Source of the DNA: Marasmius tenuissimus
Lineage: Eukaryota; Basidiomycota; Agaricomycetes; Agaricales; Marasmiaceae
Direction of reading: 5' to 3'
NCBI GenBank assembly: GCA_029532415.1
Contig: JAQOTA010000060.1
Coordinates: 1,302,001 to 1,366,000 of the forward strand
Length of the DNA: 64,000 nucleotides
Shown here one piece after another: positions 1 to 11,400 of the stretch. The position numbers were made by a program, and so were the translations under genes. Each line of letters begins with the position of its first letter. Position 1 is the first letter of the stretch. A model generated the notes under the pieces. That model was not told the origin of the DNA and did no database searches. It saw only the letters and a list, made by a program, of their open reading frames with translations.

Positions 1-406
1 TTGACTAGCTTTGTGAGTGCAGATTGTCAGCGCGGATAGAACTCAGCAGGGTGTCAACGACGCATGGGTTGAGGACGTCAAAGCTGATTGGGGTGGGATT
101 CCAAGCGGCGGACAATTCGACAAGAATATCAAGGATTCTAGTCAGTACCAAGAGTACAAGAGGCTGCAGCAACGTATCGAGATGATTAACGGTGGTGATG
201 ACGCGCTAGCTAAAGCCGTTGCGACGAATCCGACGTACCAGACTTTCCAGGAATGGAAAGGGAGCGTGGGACATTCACAACCCATTAACTTCTCTTTGGG
301 CGATGTATGGACGCTGATGAAGAATTCCAACAACATCGAGGTCGCCAGGGCTGCTAACGACATCCAGGCAGCATATGAATGGATAGCACATCGGCGAAAA
401 CTCTAA
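1..406 (+). pseudogene. MACPF-family protein, 3' fragment (5' end outside window, C-terminal module missing)
   Basis: The gene enters from the left edge. A splice acceptor (gtgagtgcagattgtcag) sits near base 28, and the exon after it reads to a TAA at 404-406. The sequence matches the part of the other MACPF genes in this window that follows the MACPF signature: the second amphipathic segment (motif GGIPSGGQFDKNI, compare EGIPSSGEYDASV in the gene at 20967), then LQQRIEMINGGDD and a DVWTLMKNSNN helix like DELWSLMRNSSD. The paralogues then continue with a conserved beta-rich C-terminal module (around NDG-PIDF). Here the frame stops just before that point, and I find no trace of the module downstream. 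It is therefore a 3'-truncated copy, either a pseudogene or a shortened protein. Its upstream half is not visible, so its real state is uncertain. Confidence 0.7.
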
Positions 407-2825
407 CGCGGGTTCCCAGTGGGCACCACCCCCTCGTAACTCGGGATCGCCCTCGCATGTTGGAATTCCTTGAAAACGGTGTCTTAGGTAGGGAACCATC
501 GCCTTTTTGTGTACAATGGTCTGCATATTGTAGTTCAAGATGTAAATTAGCTATAGGTTGTATGAAAATCTGGACAACCTACCCAATAATTCGTGTTAAT
601 AACACGTTGATTATCCATTATTCGTGCCTGGTCTCTGCAAGGGTATGCAAGTAAATGTCAATAATAATAATGGACATTGGAGGCATTTTTTAATTGGACG
701 CGAGCTCAGGCCTCAGAGGTCCGAGTGCTTCAGGGCGCGCCAACACATGTTACACCCAAATTCGACCCCGCCATCTGCATCTCCAGATTGATTGCGCCCT
801 ATACCGACAAAAAAGCAAACCTGGAGTCCGACTTGGGAGACTAATCTGCATCATCGATCATTGGTTGATGATGGCTGCGACTCTGTCCCTTCTCTCCTGC
901 TACTTACTACATATCCCCGAATCTTGTAGCACGTCAGATGATAATGCAAAACATTTTCTCCCTGGCGATGGCTTGAAACCCCGTCAAACGACATGGATCT
1001 TTCCGATGAAGCAGAAGCCCTTACTGGCAGGCTGCCCTTGAGAACAGCAATCGGTGTCGGCGCCGGGCAGGCGTCAAAACTCGGCCCGCGACCATGAACA
1101 TCACCTCGACTCCCTCTCCCAGGACCCACTCCTCCAAATCGCTCTCAAACTCGATTTCTGGGTAAAAAAACGGCTTGATGCACGATGCATTTGACCTACC
1201 AGTAAAATTTTAATGCGTTCGCCGTTTTCTTGAGTCCCAGTCTACACCCAGACTGGCCCCAGCGCAAAAAAAATAAATTCGAAGGACTCAGCATTCATAT
1301 TCTGCAACTAAAGCGACCATTGGACACGAGTGGGACACAAACGGTTCTGGCTGTAGAGATACTAGTGATGCCACGGCATTCACGTCTCCGTCTCTCTTCT
1401 GACAGGAGTTTCGAGTCCGACTACGGCAGATGCACCTCCCCTTGGGGTCGAACTAGCATCATCACTGTCGTCCATGGTATCTCGAGGCGGAATATGGCGG
1501 ATAGTGTACCTCGCAATGATTCTTCACCGGTACGTGTGTCGCGCTGGTTCTGGCCATCTCGCGCATGCTCACATTGTGTGATCCAGGGACTACGAAATTT
1601 CCGAGTCGTTCCATAATATGCGAAATCGGAGTGCCCTTCTGGTGTTCAAGGTGTCACATTTCGAGAGACAACCATACGAGATTCTCGTGGACAACACGGA
1701 TTGGCGGTTCCGTACCGTAGCGATCCACTATCAAATCACAATTCCTTACAAGATCTTCCATCTGTGCCAGGTGTGTGTGCTTGGATGTTTGTGGCGGACG
1801 AGTCTCAAAGCGATACCTATAATCAGGGAAGGCATGGCCACTCTTCGCGGTTCATCCTCCATAATTTCAATTAAAAGTTGTTCTCTCTTCCGGGGCTTTG
1901 ACGTGGTGTATCCGCAAGACCAAGACAGCCCATGCGTACAATATAATATTGAATATTCTCTCCTTGCGTGTCAACTGTCCATCTCCTAGCTTGAATTGGC
2001 GTATCACCCTAGGTCGACGATAGGTCCCGGCACGCTCAACCACCTCCAATTTTCGAAGCCACTTCTTGGTGGATCGGATGCAAGAATGAGAATCATACCT
2101 CTTGATCCTCTAGATGGAAAATCCACGCGACTTATCAGACCAGCCGAGTGTCAGTTCTTACGGAGGTTACTTATGGAGCTCATCGACAATCGCCTGTGGA
2201 TATCGAGGGGGTCGCAGATTGATGCTCGTATCGTGGGTATTCTAACTGAAGAAGAATTCGAGAGTTGGACGTACCACCTCGCAGGGTTGAGCGGAGTCAA
2301 GGTGGGGCTTGCTTTTCCCCTCCTTTTTACGCCACTGTTGACGGGTTTGACAACTCAGACACAGGTAATGTATAAGCTGAGTAAACTCTCCCAAAAAATA
2401 CAGGGATTTCTGAGAGGAACGGGTGAGATGTTGTCACCTGGCGGGCTATAGCATCGTTGCTCGTTTTCTTCGTAGCCCTCCTTGTGTAACGTAACTTTTT
2501 CGCGCTGTATGCCCTATAAATCTAGTCGGCATCCAGTTGAAAGACCCGTGCGGCATGTTTTCTGAGCTTGTGATGATCGACCATCGAGAGGTCCAAATTT
2601 TAGCTAACGGAGACTCGTGCCAAGTCCGAGAGGGATGTGCAGACGTCGACTACAAGTTGGCCAAGGAAGCCTCAAGCCCAAGAGATTCAGCCCGAATACT
2701 TAAGCACTGGCGGCAAGATGACAGGCGCTAACGTCCGCCCGCCAAACTTGGTTTACACGGCCTCCCCCACCCTGTTGTGTTACAGCCATCGGACATCCCA
2801 ACAACACTCCAGACACACGCTCAGA
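407..2825. other. 2.4 kb without a supported gene
   Basis: Several open frames of 60-150 codons occur on both strands, for example at 1230-1616 and 1996-2451 on the plus strand. None shows a family motif, a convincing exon chain or compositional bias. The stretch probably holds decayed sequence between the truncated MACPF copy and the promoter of the RS-rich gene. I see no tandem array or long inverted repeat in it. Confidence 0.5.
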
Positions 2826-4104
2826 ATGCGGTCCCGCTCTCCTTCACCTTCAAGAAGCCCAAAATCATTCAGAGAAAAAGATAGAGACAGAGATCGCGAC
2901 TACCATTCACGACCACATCGTTTACCTGGCAGAAGCCGAAGCCGGAGTAGGGAGAGGGATGCTGAGAGAAGACCGCGTAGGGATAGAGACTCCAGATCGC
3001 GTTCTCGCTCTCCTCGTCGAAGGAGAGATCATTCCCGTTCGCGAGAACGCAAGCGCGGAGGCGGTAGAAGTTTAAGTCGCAGCAGGAGCAGGAGTCCCAA
3101 GAGACGTCGGTATGACCCGTCGAGGTCGAGGAGTAGGAGCAGGAGTCGCGACAGGAAACATGGCCGTGATAAAGATAGGGATTCAGGACGTCGACGACGG
3201 GGGAGATCAGAGTCTATGTCGAGTTCGTCATCTTCTGAAGATGATAGACGGAGACGTCGCAAGAAAGATAAGGGTAAAGAAAAAGAGAAGCGGAGTAAGA
3301 GCAAGGAACGGGAGCGTAGGGAGAGAAAGGAGAGAAAACGGGAGAAGAAGGAGAGGAGGAAGGAAAAGGTACGAACCCTCTCAGTCAGAGTACACAATTT
3401 CTAACATTCGGTGTTTGTAGAAGAAAGCGCAGGGCTCTGCGGCGCATTGGGGAAAGTACGGAATAATATCCGAGCTTGAGTATGTTTCTATGATTCCCTT
3501 CTTTACTCACTCGATGCTGAAGTCTCTCCTTATGTCAGTATCTACAACAAGGGCCCCGAATTCCATACCTGGCTTGTCGAGGAACGTAAGATCAACCCAG
3601 AAACGATATCCAAAGAACAGAGCAAGAAAGAGTTTGCCAGATTCGTTGAGGACTTTAACACCGGTACGCAGCTATGCATTCTCTTCTCATTATTGATTAC
3701 ATGTCTGACGATCCTCCGACTCGTTCAGCCACCCTTCCCCACGAGAAATACTACAACATTGAAACATATGAACGACGAATGAACGCTCTCCGAGCTGGGG
3801 AATTTTTACCGCCCGCCGAGGACACGTACGACCCCGACGCGGACATGAAAGAGCTCAAGAACGCATTCAAGAAGAAGAAAGATACCGGAGAGGAGAGTTA
3901 CTTGAGTAGGGAACAGCTCATGGAGTTGAGGCAGGTACAAAACGAACGTATTCAGGCAGGTTTTCCAAAAGTAAAGCCGTACGTGTTGGTGGCTGACGAT
4001 GGGTCTTTACTTTTTCTTTCCAGGCCGGAAAGATGAAACTCCTGGGTATGGATATCAAACAGAATATGGGTGTGAGGATGGATGGGTCCTCGTTCGACGA
4101 TTGA
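2826..4104 (+). CDS. RS-rich nuclear protein with SCI1-like C-terminus
   Basis: Five exons (2826-3368, 3421-3479, 3539-3663, 3729-3955, 4024-4104) sum to 1035 nt, a clean 344-residue frame. Residues 1 to about 180 are an arginine/serine repeat domain (RSRSPSPSRSP, SRSRSRSP) running into a very basic K/R/E stretch, as in splicing-associated SR proteins. The C-terminal half has the pattern WGKYGIISELDIYNKGPEF, then WLVEERKINPE, FVEDFNTATLPHEKYYN and GKMKLLGMDIKQNMG. I recognise this as the conserved core of plant style cell-cycle inhibitor 1 (SCI1) and its fungal and animal relatives. A nuclear role tied to RNA processing or cell-cycle control is inferred from family resemblance. The frame works only if the last intron (3956-4023) uses a GC donor (CAG|GCAGGT). 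The ATG is the first in the RS frame. Confidence 0.85.
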
Positions 4105-5088
4105 TTGGCCTTCTCGTGGAGGGGTCGTATTCTCCGTGCTTTTTCTCAAGCACAAATGGAGTAGTACGAGCCCACGTTCTTGTTTCTTGGGTACGCGGTG
4201 TGGACATTATACTGGTATTTGTGGTACCGAATAGTTATGCCGGTTGTCTAGATCCGAGATACGAGGATTGACGGCCCCAACCAATACAGACTTTTAGTAT
4301 TGTATTCTCCCTATTTCCACCTCCGTTGACAGCCTAGTCTAACTGTGTATGTGGCTCTTCCAAAAGAGAGCGTGGTTCGAGAGGAACTCTCACGCAAAGT
4401 GGCTCTGAGGCGTGATAAGGTTCGACAGACGGGGCTCCGTGCAAGCAAGTGGATGCGAAAACTTTTGTTACATTTTCGGAGAGGACTGAGGCCTCCGGAA
4501 CTCGTGACGAAAAAGAAATGAAAACTACTAGTACAACAGGATTCCAACGTAAGTAAAGGAGACGTAAGAGTAAGGGAAGGATGTGGTAGCTTACTATGCG
4601 CTAAGGACGTACGACGTTTGAATGATAGTTTTGAAGTGTATAAAAAGGCCGGTAGCCTATAGGATAGAAATGAAAAAGAAGAACAAAGTGGAAATAGAAA
4701 CTCTGACGTTATAGTAATAGTTGGAGGGGGCAGGTAGGGTATAACAATGAACGGGAATAAGCACCACAGGAACAAAAAAGTGGAAGGGCGACAGCAACAA
4801 GTAAGAAGGCGTACGTACTTAGAAAATGGGAGCAAGCATAGTTACAGGAACTTGAGGTGACGACAATGCTAGGTGGATACAAGAAGGGAGAGGGAGAGAT
4901 ATCGACGAGATGAGTGAAGATGGAAGCGTGAAGATAGATATGCAGCTGAAAAGGCGTTATGACCCTCGGGTAGAGTCATTATCTTTATCGGTCGCGTCTA
5001 GCAGATCGATTGGAGACGTGAAGTTCATGACCTGCAAAAAGGGAATCCCAAGGATCAACGAGGGCGGAGGCGATGGAAAAGGAGGAAG
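4105..5088. other. Convergent intergenic region, no supported gene
   Basis: The SCI1-like gene ends here from the left and the membrane-protein gene ends from the right, so this should hold both 3' UTRs. A 174-codon frame on the minus strand (4311-4835) is F/L/S-rich low-complexity translation with no family resemblance, and I do not call it a gene. Confidence 0.5.
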
Positions 5089-7396
5089 TCAACGTACATA
5101 GGGATGCACAAATGAAGACCTGTGCGACAACGACGGGAAGGTCATCCCTTCCTCCAAAGCTATCGGCGGTCCATCGCTGGGCAGAATCACCACAGCCGAG
5201 TCGCGACCATTTACGTTCCCCTTCAACACATCCCCATCTCTCTCCAGGTCCCGATCACCCTTGTACGAATTGCGATGGTCGAAACTCGGAGGAGCCCCAC
5301 TGCTGTACCGGTCTCCCTGCGAGCGCGGTCTCGAACGAGGCCGTCGTCGCCGATACGCAGCAACCATCTCCTCGGGCCGTTGCATCTCCCATATCATCTC
5401 ATCCCCTCCTACTCGATCACCTGCGCCACCACCACCGTTTCCTTTACGTCGTCGTGAGGAATACCGCCTCACTGGGGCCTCCGGATCCGACTCATAGTAC
5501 CCAGGCGTCGCCTCACCATCTGATGAATACCTTCTGTGGGACGGATACGACGCCGTTCTGGCAGGTCTATGATTCGGATTATACGATCCCAGCGAATAAT
5601 CCGACCCATTCTCATGAGTCAGCCTGAACGGTCCCATTTGCGGACTCTGTGCCCAATGCCCATCAGCCGTAGCAGGAGATTTCGGCGAGGAGGCGTTCCT
5701 CGCGTGGCGGGAATAGTGAGGAAGGGGAGATGCCAGTCTGTCCCCTTGAGGGTCTTCTACAGAAGGCGAGGAAGATAGCTTGGCCTTGTAACCCGATTCG
5801 CGGGTGATGGAACGAGGGAAAAAGATCTATTCATTCCAAGGGGGCGTAAGCATAGATAGGTCATAGTTAGTAAGGTGCCAAATGAATGTGCGAAAGGGGA
5901 AAGAGTAGACTCACCAAAAGTGTGATAGCGGATGATACGAAGCAACCTATACCGCCCAACATACTAAGAACGTCTAAATGTAATAGTCAGTCGCGTCTGG
6001 AATTCTGTTCTACGAGAGACAGTACCGGATGCAGCTCTGCAGAAAAGAGACATGAGATACGCGCAGAAGAAGAGCGTTGGTTTGTCCACTCACACAGTCC
6101 GAGCGATTGCATGTGTTCCTTGTATTCCATCGAGCGCGAGTGTCAACAAGGTAAAATTGAACATGAAACGGAACACGATGCGTATGACCTGGATGTCCGA
6201 TTAGAGAAGAAAATCCAATAAGACGGGGAAAAGGTGCCCTCGTACATTTAGCTGATAGAATGTCGCCAGTCGAACGACTACATCTGGTTCCGCACCTTCT
6301 GCCTTCACCCGTCTCATGAAATCGGGGAACCGAAGAAGAACGTAGATAAAGGCTATTGTCGTGACCGTGCCTGCTGAAGAGCCGGAAAACAATATCCAGG
6401 CGATACACTGAAATAGAACCATATCTTATGAGGCTAGTGTAGACGGATATAGACTGCCTGACAGCTCACCGAATCGTAATTATCCCGCCTCACAAGGACA
6501 GCGATCGGCATGCCGAGGATGGCGGCCATACTCCCTGGGATGCACGTTCAATGAACATGTAGAGGGGATGGGAACGTTCTGAAAACGGCTCACCAAATGA
6601 CCAGGCCCTGAACTCCCAACTATGGAACCAGTCGCGCTTAGCCGGTCCTTGGTGGAGCAGGAACAACCAGAATGTGAGTTCTGTTTGGCAGGTTAAATTC
6701 GTTGCCCCGCTCGCGATGGAAAACAGCCCAAACCTTCAAGATGAGTCACCCTACGACCGAGAAGGTTTCAGTGATGGTTCGCAAGGCTGAGAAAGGGGGG
6801 ACGGGGACTGACAATTCGAATGCCCATGCGAAAGCAAGCAGAAAGTACATGGGAAGAAGCAATTTCTTATGCGAGTGCGTGTAGAGGCTGAAGGGTTTTG
6901 GGATTATCGGAAGCATGAGATTGTCGTCTGAGTATGGGTTGAGGTCGAGCGACTGCTTGACTCGTATGCCGTCTGGGAGCGGTACCATAATCCATCCTGG
7001 AGAGGAACGAGGTGGGTTAGATAGTCTGGGGAAGAGTCGAGTCGTGACTGCGTCGTACCCTCTTGATACGAGAGAACTGCCATTCCAACCGAGAATATCA
7101 TCAACATTGGCAAGGTAGCCAAATAGGAATAGCTGCAGGGTTGGTTAACACAAATTCAAACTTTGAGGGGCAGTTTACGCACGTCATGACCCTTTTGAAA
7201 GCACCTGGCTGCCTCCCCGAGCCCCATTTCAAACACTGAAATCTATCATAACACCATAGATGAACCACCAAGAAAGCTTGAAACTAGAGAAAAAGTTAGA
7301 CTTGTTGAGATCAATGCTCCTGAGAAGGGTTGCGGTACGCACAAGACATGCCAAAATAGCCCAGAGGAGGAAGGCAGAAGGTGAAAATGCACTCAT
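5089..7396 (-). CDS. Seven-helix membrane protein, fungal GPCR-like
   Basis: This is a multi-exon gene read from 7396 down to a stop at 5089. Exons rebuilt from splice signals encode, in order: a first helix (AFLLWAILACLV), HLWCYDRFQCLKWGSGRQPG leading into VMTYSYLATLPMLMIFSVGM, LLLPMYFLLAFAWAFE, TFWLFLLHQGP-KRDWFHSWEF, SMAAILGMPIAVLV, ILFSGSSAGTVTTIAFIYVLL, then RFPDFMRRVKAEGAEPDVVV and the helix VIRIVFRFMFNFTLLTLAL. Together these give about seven membrane segments and a long Arg/Ser-rich cytosolic tail (last exon 5089 to about 5637). The RFP-F-R-VK-EGA-PDVVVRL motif is one I associate with a large basidiomycete family of putative G-protein-coupled receptors. Ligand and pathway are unknown. 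The start at 7396 (MSAFSP) is the first in-frame ATG before helix 1 and could be wrong if there is an extra 5' exon. Confidence 0.72.
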
Positions 7397-8445
7397 GAGA
7401 TATCAAACAGCAGACGGGACTGAGTGAGGGAAGCCAGCTTGGAGGACAGGACAGGAGATGGAGGAACAATTTAAGCTTCGGTCGTTGGGAATGATAGAGC
7501 TCAAACCATCGTCGGCAATTGCCGCAGGCTGAGCCTGCCCAGAATTTCAATTCATCAACTGCCATGAAAATGGAAGCGGTAGTGAAGCGGGGGTCCGTCC
7601 CTGCCTCGTGTCCTACTGCCCCCCTTCCTCACCAGGCTCTGTCTGCGGTTCCAGCTTTTGTACATCTCATGTTTATTGCAAAAAAGGGTAATTTCTTGAC
7701 GAGAATTATCAAGAGCGATCGCAGTCGCTAACTCCACCGCCACCAGTCGACAGTGATAATCGAGATGAATGACAACCATCCATCTTTCGGCGCGCAAGAC
7801 TGCGGTATATCTTGGGGGTTGGCTTGAACTTCCAATTAGTTCCTTAGGGATTTTCTTGGAAATGAGAGTGGGAATTTGCACATCTCCAGGCTCCCCCAAT
7901 AATACCCCTTCAGGGTACTATCCTTCCTGTGCTTTACTAGTCTTTACTACAGCTTCCAAACCAACCCGTTGACGGTCTCCGAGAACGATTCGTTCAGCAA
8001 GGGAACTGATCCGACACGGGGTTGGACACGAGACCCTCAGTTCTGGGAAGAATCTACCTAATTTCCCCCATTCAGGGCTGGGAGAAACCCATCACATTCT
8101 TCTTCATACTCCAAATAACTACCACTTCGCGCTTCGAGGGCTACAGCGAGGCTGAAAGTGACTGTTTACGGACTCTGAGTGAGCTTGGACTAAACGATCA
8201 ACAAATGACGTTCAGCGGCCCAGATTAACCACGAATATTCGTTTCTGATTGTAGTCTGTCACCTACAGATTCCTTACCGCTCCCGTTTTGAAGCCGCTTC
8301 GAGCGCGCGCCTGAGGCGTGGTCGAGTAGGTGTTATCCTCGGATAAATCTCTCACATCTTGGAAGTTCTAATTGGATGATTTTATGAGGCATCCCCAACA
8401 GATCTAAAAGCATACCCCTACTACCTCACTACGTAGGTTTCTAGA
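7397..8445. other. Intergenic, no supported gene
   Basis: This contains the upstream region of the membrane-protein gene and the sequence beyond the ELP1 stop. Frames here (for example 7555-7899, minus) show no recognisable motif. Confidence 0.45.
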
Positions 8446-11400
8446 TTATCGCTCCATTTCTAGCAACTTTATCCTCCACTCCTGGTTCGAGCCAAAGTCG
8501 GGCTTCGAGACCCTCTCAATAGGGTTGATTCTCCGATTTCGTTCGATTTGTTCCATCCTGGATGCCCAAGAGTCTGCTGTGGGTGCTGGGGTGGTTTCCT
8601 GTCCTTCCTTCCCTTCCCCTTCCCCGCCCGCCTTCGTCCATATTTCATCAACAGCCTTTTCAAATTCTCGCTCAAACCCGTCGACATCCTCTTGCATCTC
8701 CAGTCCTTCCCCGCGGTGTTCCGGAGTGAACTGGAGTAGGTGCGGGAGTAATTTACGAGCTTCATCTATCACTCGCAATCAGTAATCTCTCCTTGTCGAC
8801 AACAAAAACCGCCGCAGTATAAAGAAACCATCACATTACCTCTCGTGGCGCTGAATCTTGCCGTCAGCTTTGTCACTGATTTGAGGAGATATTCCTCTTC
8901 GTCGACTGTGCCCTTGCGTCCAGACCCAACTTTACGTTCTGCTTTCCTTTTGGAGCGTGAACTTTTCCTGGGCCCATTATTAGCAACGAATGCGAGGCAA
9001 ATCACTGCAGGCACACACTTGGAGGTTCTTGAAGCCGTCGACGGCGCCACAGTATAGCGTGTGAAGGCCGTCGGTGCCATTGATACATCAGTCATCACAT
9101 CGACATTATGCAAAGCCGTATCTTCAACCCCATAAAACTCGTCTGTTTTTGGCCAATTCAGCGCAACAAGTCATCGCACGGCCTGTCGGGAAAACGTTCT
9201 TACCTGGCTCCTCGATCTTTTTTATTCGCAACTCCCGTATACGATTGAGCTGCTTCCGCAGCTGCTCCCTCATCTCTGAGATATCTTCCGTAATTTGCGC
9301 CCGGGATTCAAGGGCACCAGGATGAATTATCTCCGTCACGAACTCAGGGTTGCGTTTCAAAGTTGCCTGTCGGATAAACAGATTCAGTCCCGTAAGTGAA
9401 TCGCTTCAAACAGGGGACGTACAATTCGACGGGCCTCGGAGAACTCGTTGCCCTGAACAAGAGTGATGATTGCCATTCTAACATCATCGACGTAGTCCAG
9501 CAAAATTCTTGCAGCCTCCGCAAATCGTTTCTTAGAAACGAGGTCCTCTGAAACCGGTATTACTGAGGCGCGATGCTTTCAAGATCTCGATCGCAACATA
9601 CCGGATACGCGATACCCCATTTCTTGCAGGTCTTCATCCGAAGTTTGAGTACGAACAGCCAGATCGAAGAGCTCTTGCCACTCCAAAGCCTTCTCATGCG
9701 CTACCATAGCCTTTTGAAGATGCTCGGCCTTCGCGAACACTGGGAGCAATTTGATATTAGAATCATAAGAGAAAAAGGCAGAGTATATACCTGAAGCAGC
9801 ATTCCTAAACTCTCTTCGCTCATACAGCCAGTCACCGTAGACCTCAAGGACTCTCTGCAAAGTGGATGAAGAATGTGTTCCCTGACCAAGAGAAGAATCA
9901 CTAACCGGATAATGCTCGGTCTCTTTCCAAATCTTGAGCGCATCCCTATACAGTTGGTGCCGTTCCGCGTACTCGATGGCCTCATCAAGCCGGGAAGGGC
10001 CTTGAAGAACGCCCTTCTCATGAGCTCTGACCTGCGGCAAGACAAGAATGACCCACCTGCAAGACTAAGATTCCGAAGAGCACTGGGATATCGTCGGAGA
10101 TGGTCGTCGATCCGGAACCGTTGGTAGTATGTCTCCAGGGCGCGCAGCTCCCGCAGGAATGGCAGGTACTCTCGAGGATCCTGATGAGGGGGAACCTGTC
10201 AGTAAAAAGAAAATGGCGCAATCTCGCGGTTTCCACTGACTCTCTGAGAATGCTGGGCAATCATCAAGACGAGTGAAAAGTCATACATCCCGAGAGCGGT
10301 ATCGAAAAGCTTGTCTGCATCGACGAGAAATATGATGTACTTGACAGCATCCTCCACAAGAGATGGATCCGTATCTGACGAGAATTTGGTCAAGAGTGAT
10401 GTGGCGCTCAGAATCTTGGAACCTACCCCGCAACCGCAACAGGAGCGACAGCCCTGCCTCATGATCAGGCGGCGACTTCATAACATGTGCGGTGAGAATT
10501 GAATTGACATATTTCTTGAGGTCCTTTTGCTCGAGCTGAGTTCTAAGAGAATCACAGAGCTTGCCTATCGTCTCAGGTGATTGGGAGCCTTGACTGAATA
10601 AATGAATAAAGCACTAAGTCAGGAACCTCGGTCTGGATCAACATCCCAACAATGTTGATGAACTCACCCAAGGTTGGTCAAGAATAAATTAATATGGTCG
10701 ACTTCGTGAACCTGGTCGATGAATTGGGGCAATCCGTTCAAAAACGCTTCTTGATTGTGTTCCACCATGAAGTTAAGGTCCACTCGGTGTTTGCGGCATG
10801 ACAGGAACGCCTTGCGGTACTCTCCACTAAGAAGCCAGCGGCGTGAGCTTCTTGGAAGATAAAAAGTGTGGCAAGGGACTCACGAATCGAGGTCCTGCCG
10901 CACCACTTCCAACACCAAAGGACGGGGATTGATGGTCTCAAGGTTCCCTCTGGGCATTTGAAGTACAAGACTCATCGTGCTTGGGACCGGGACCACGATC
11001 CTCGAGCCACGTTCCACTCGACGTTTCTCCCAATCGTTTGGAATGGGCTTCAGGTTACCCTCATCATCGAATTGCAACAAGTCGGGAAGCGACTTGAGCG
11101 GAGCGAATATCGCCTCATGTGAGCTCAAAGTATAAATGAGATAACCGGAGGCAACAGCGAGAGAGGTCGCATTCGAAGCCACTACCCTGGAAGGGACGTC
11201 TTCGGCAGCGATATGCAGCTTCCCAGATTTTGCGAGGCCGATGTACAGCGGCATCTGTTGATACGGAAGCAGAACGCGGCGAGTGATCGGGCAAGTTTCA
11301 GCGAATTGGGCCACAGGCGTGGACGATCCATCATTGATGTTCACTGGAGAGTCACGATAACAGGTTTGAAAAATCATGCAAGATAGAAAAGCCGAGCTCA

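Noticed and set aside
1996..2451. 151-codon plus frame
   Set aside because: No family resemblance, no splice partners, and a competing minus frame of similar quality.
3029..3397. Long minus frame opposite the RS repeats
   Set aside because: It is the antisense reading of Arg/Ser codons in a well-supported gene.
4311..4835. 174-codon minus-strand frame
   Set aside because: F/L/S-rich low-complexity translation, no motif, and it sits where two 3' UTRs should be.
7555..7899. 114-codon minus frame upstream of the membrane-protein gene
   Set aside because: No recognisable domain and no continuation by splicing into the receptor exons.
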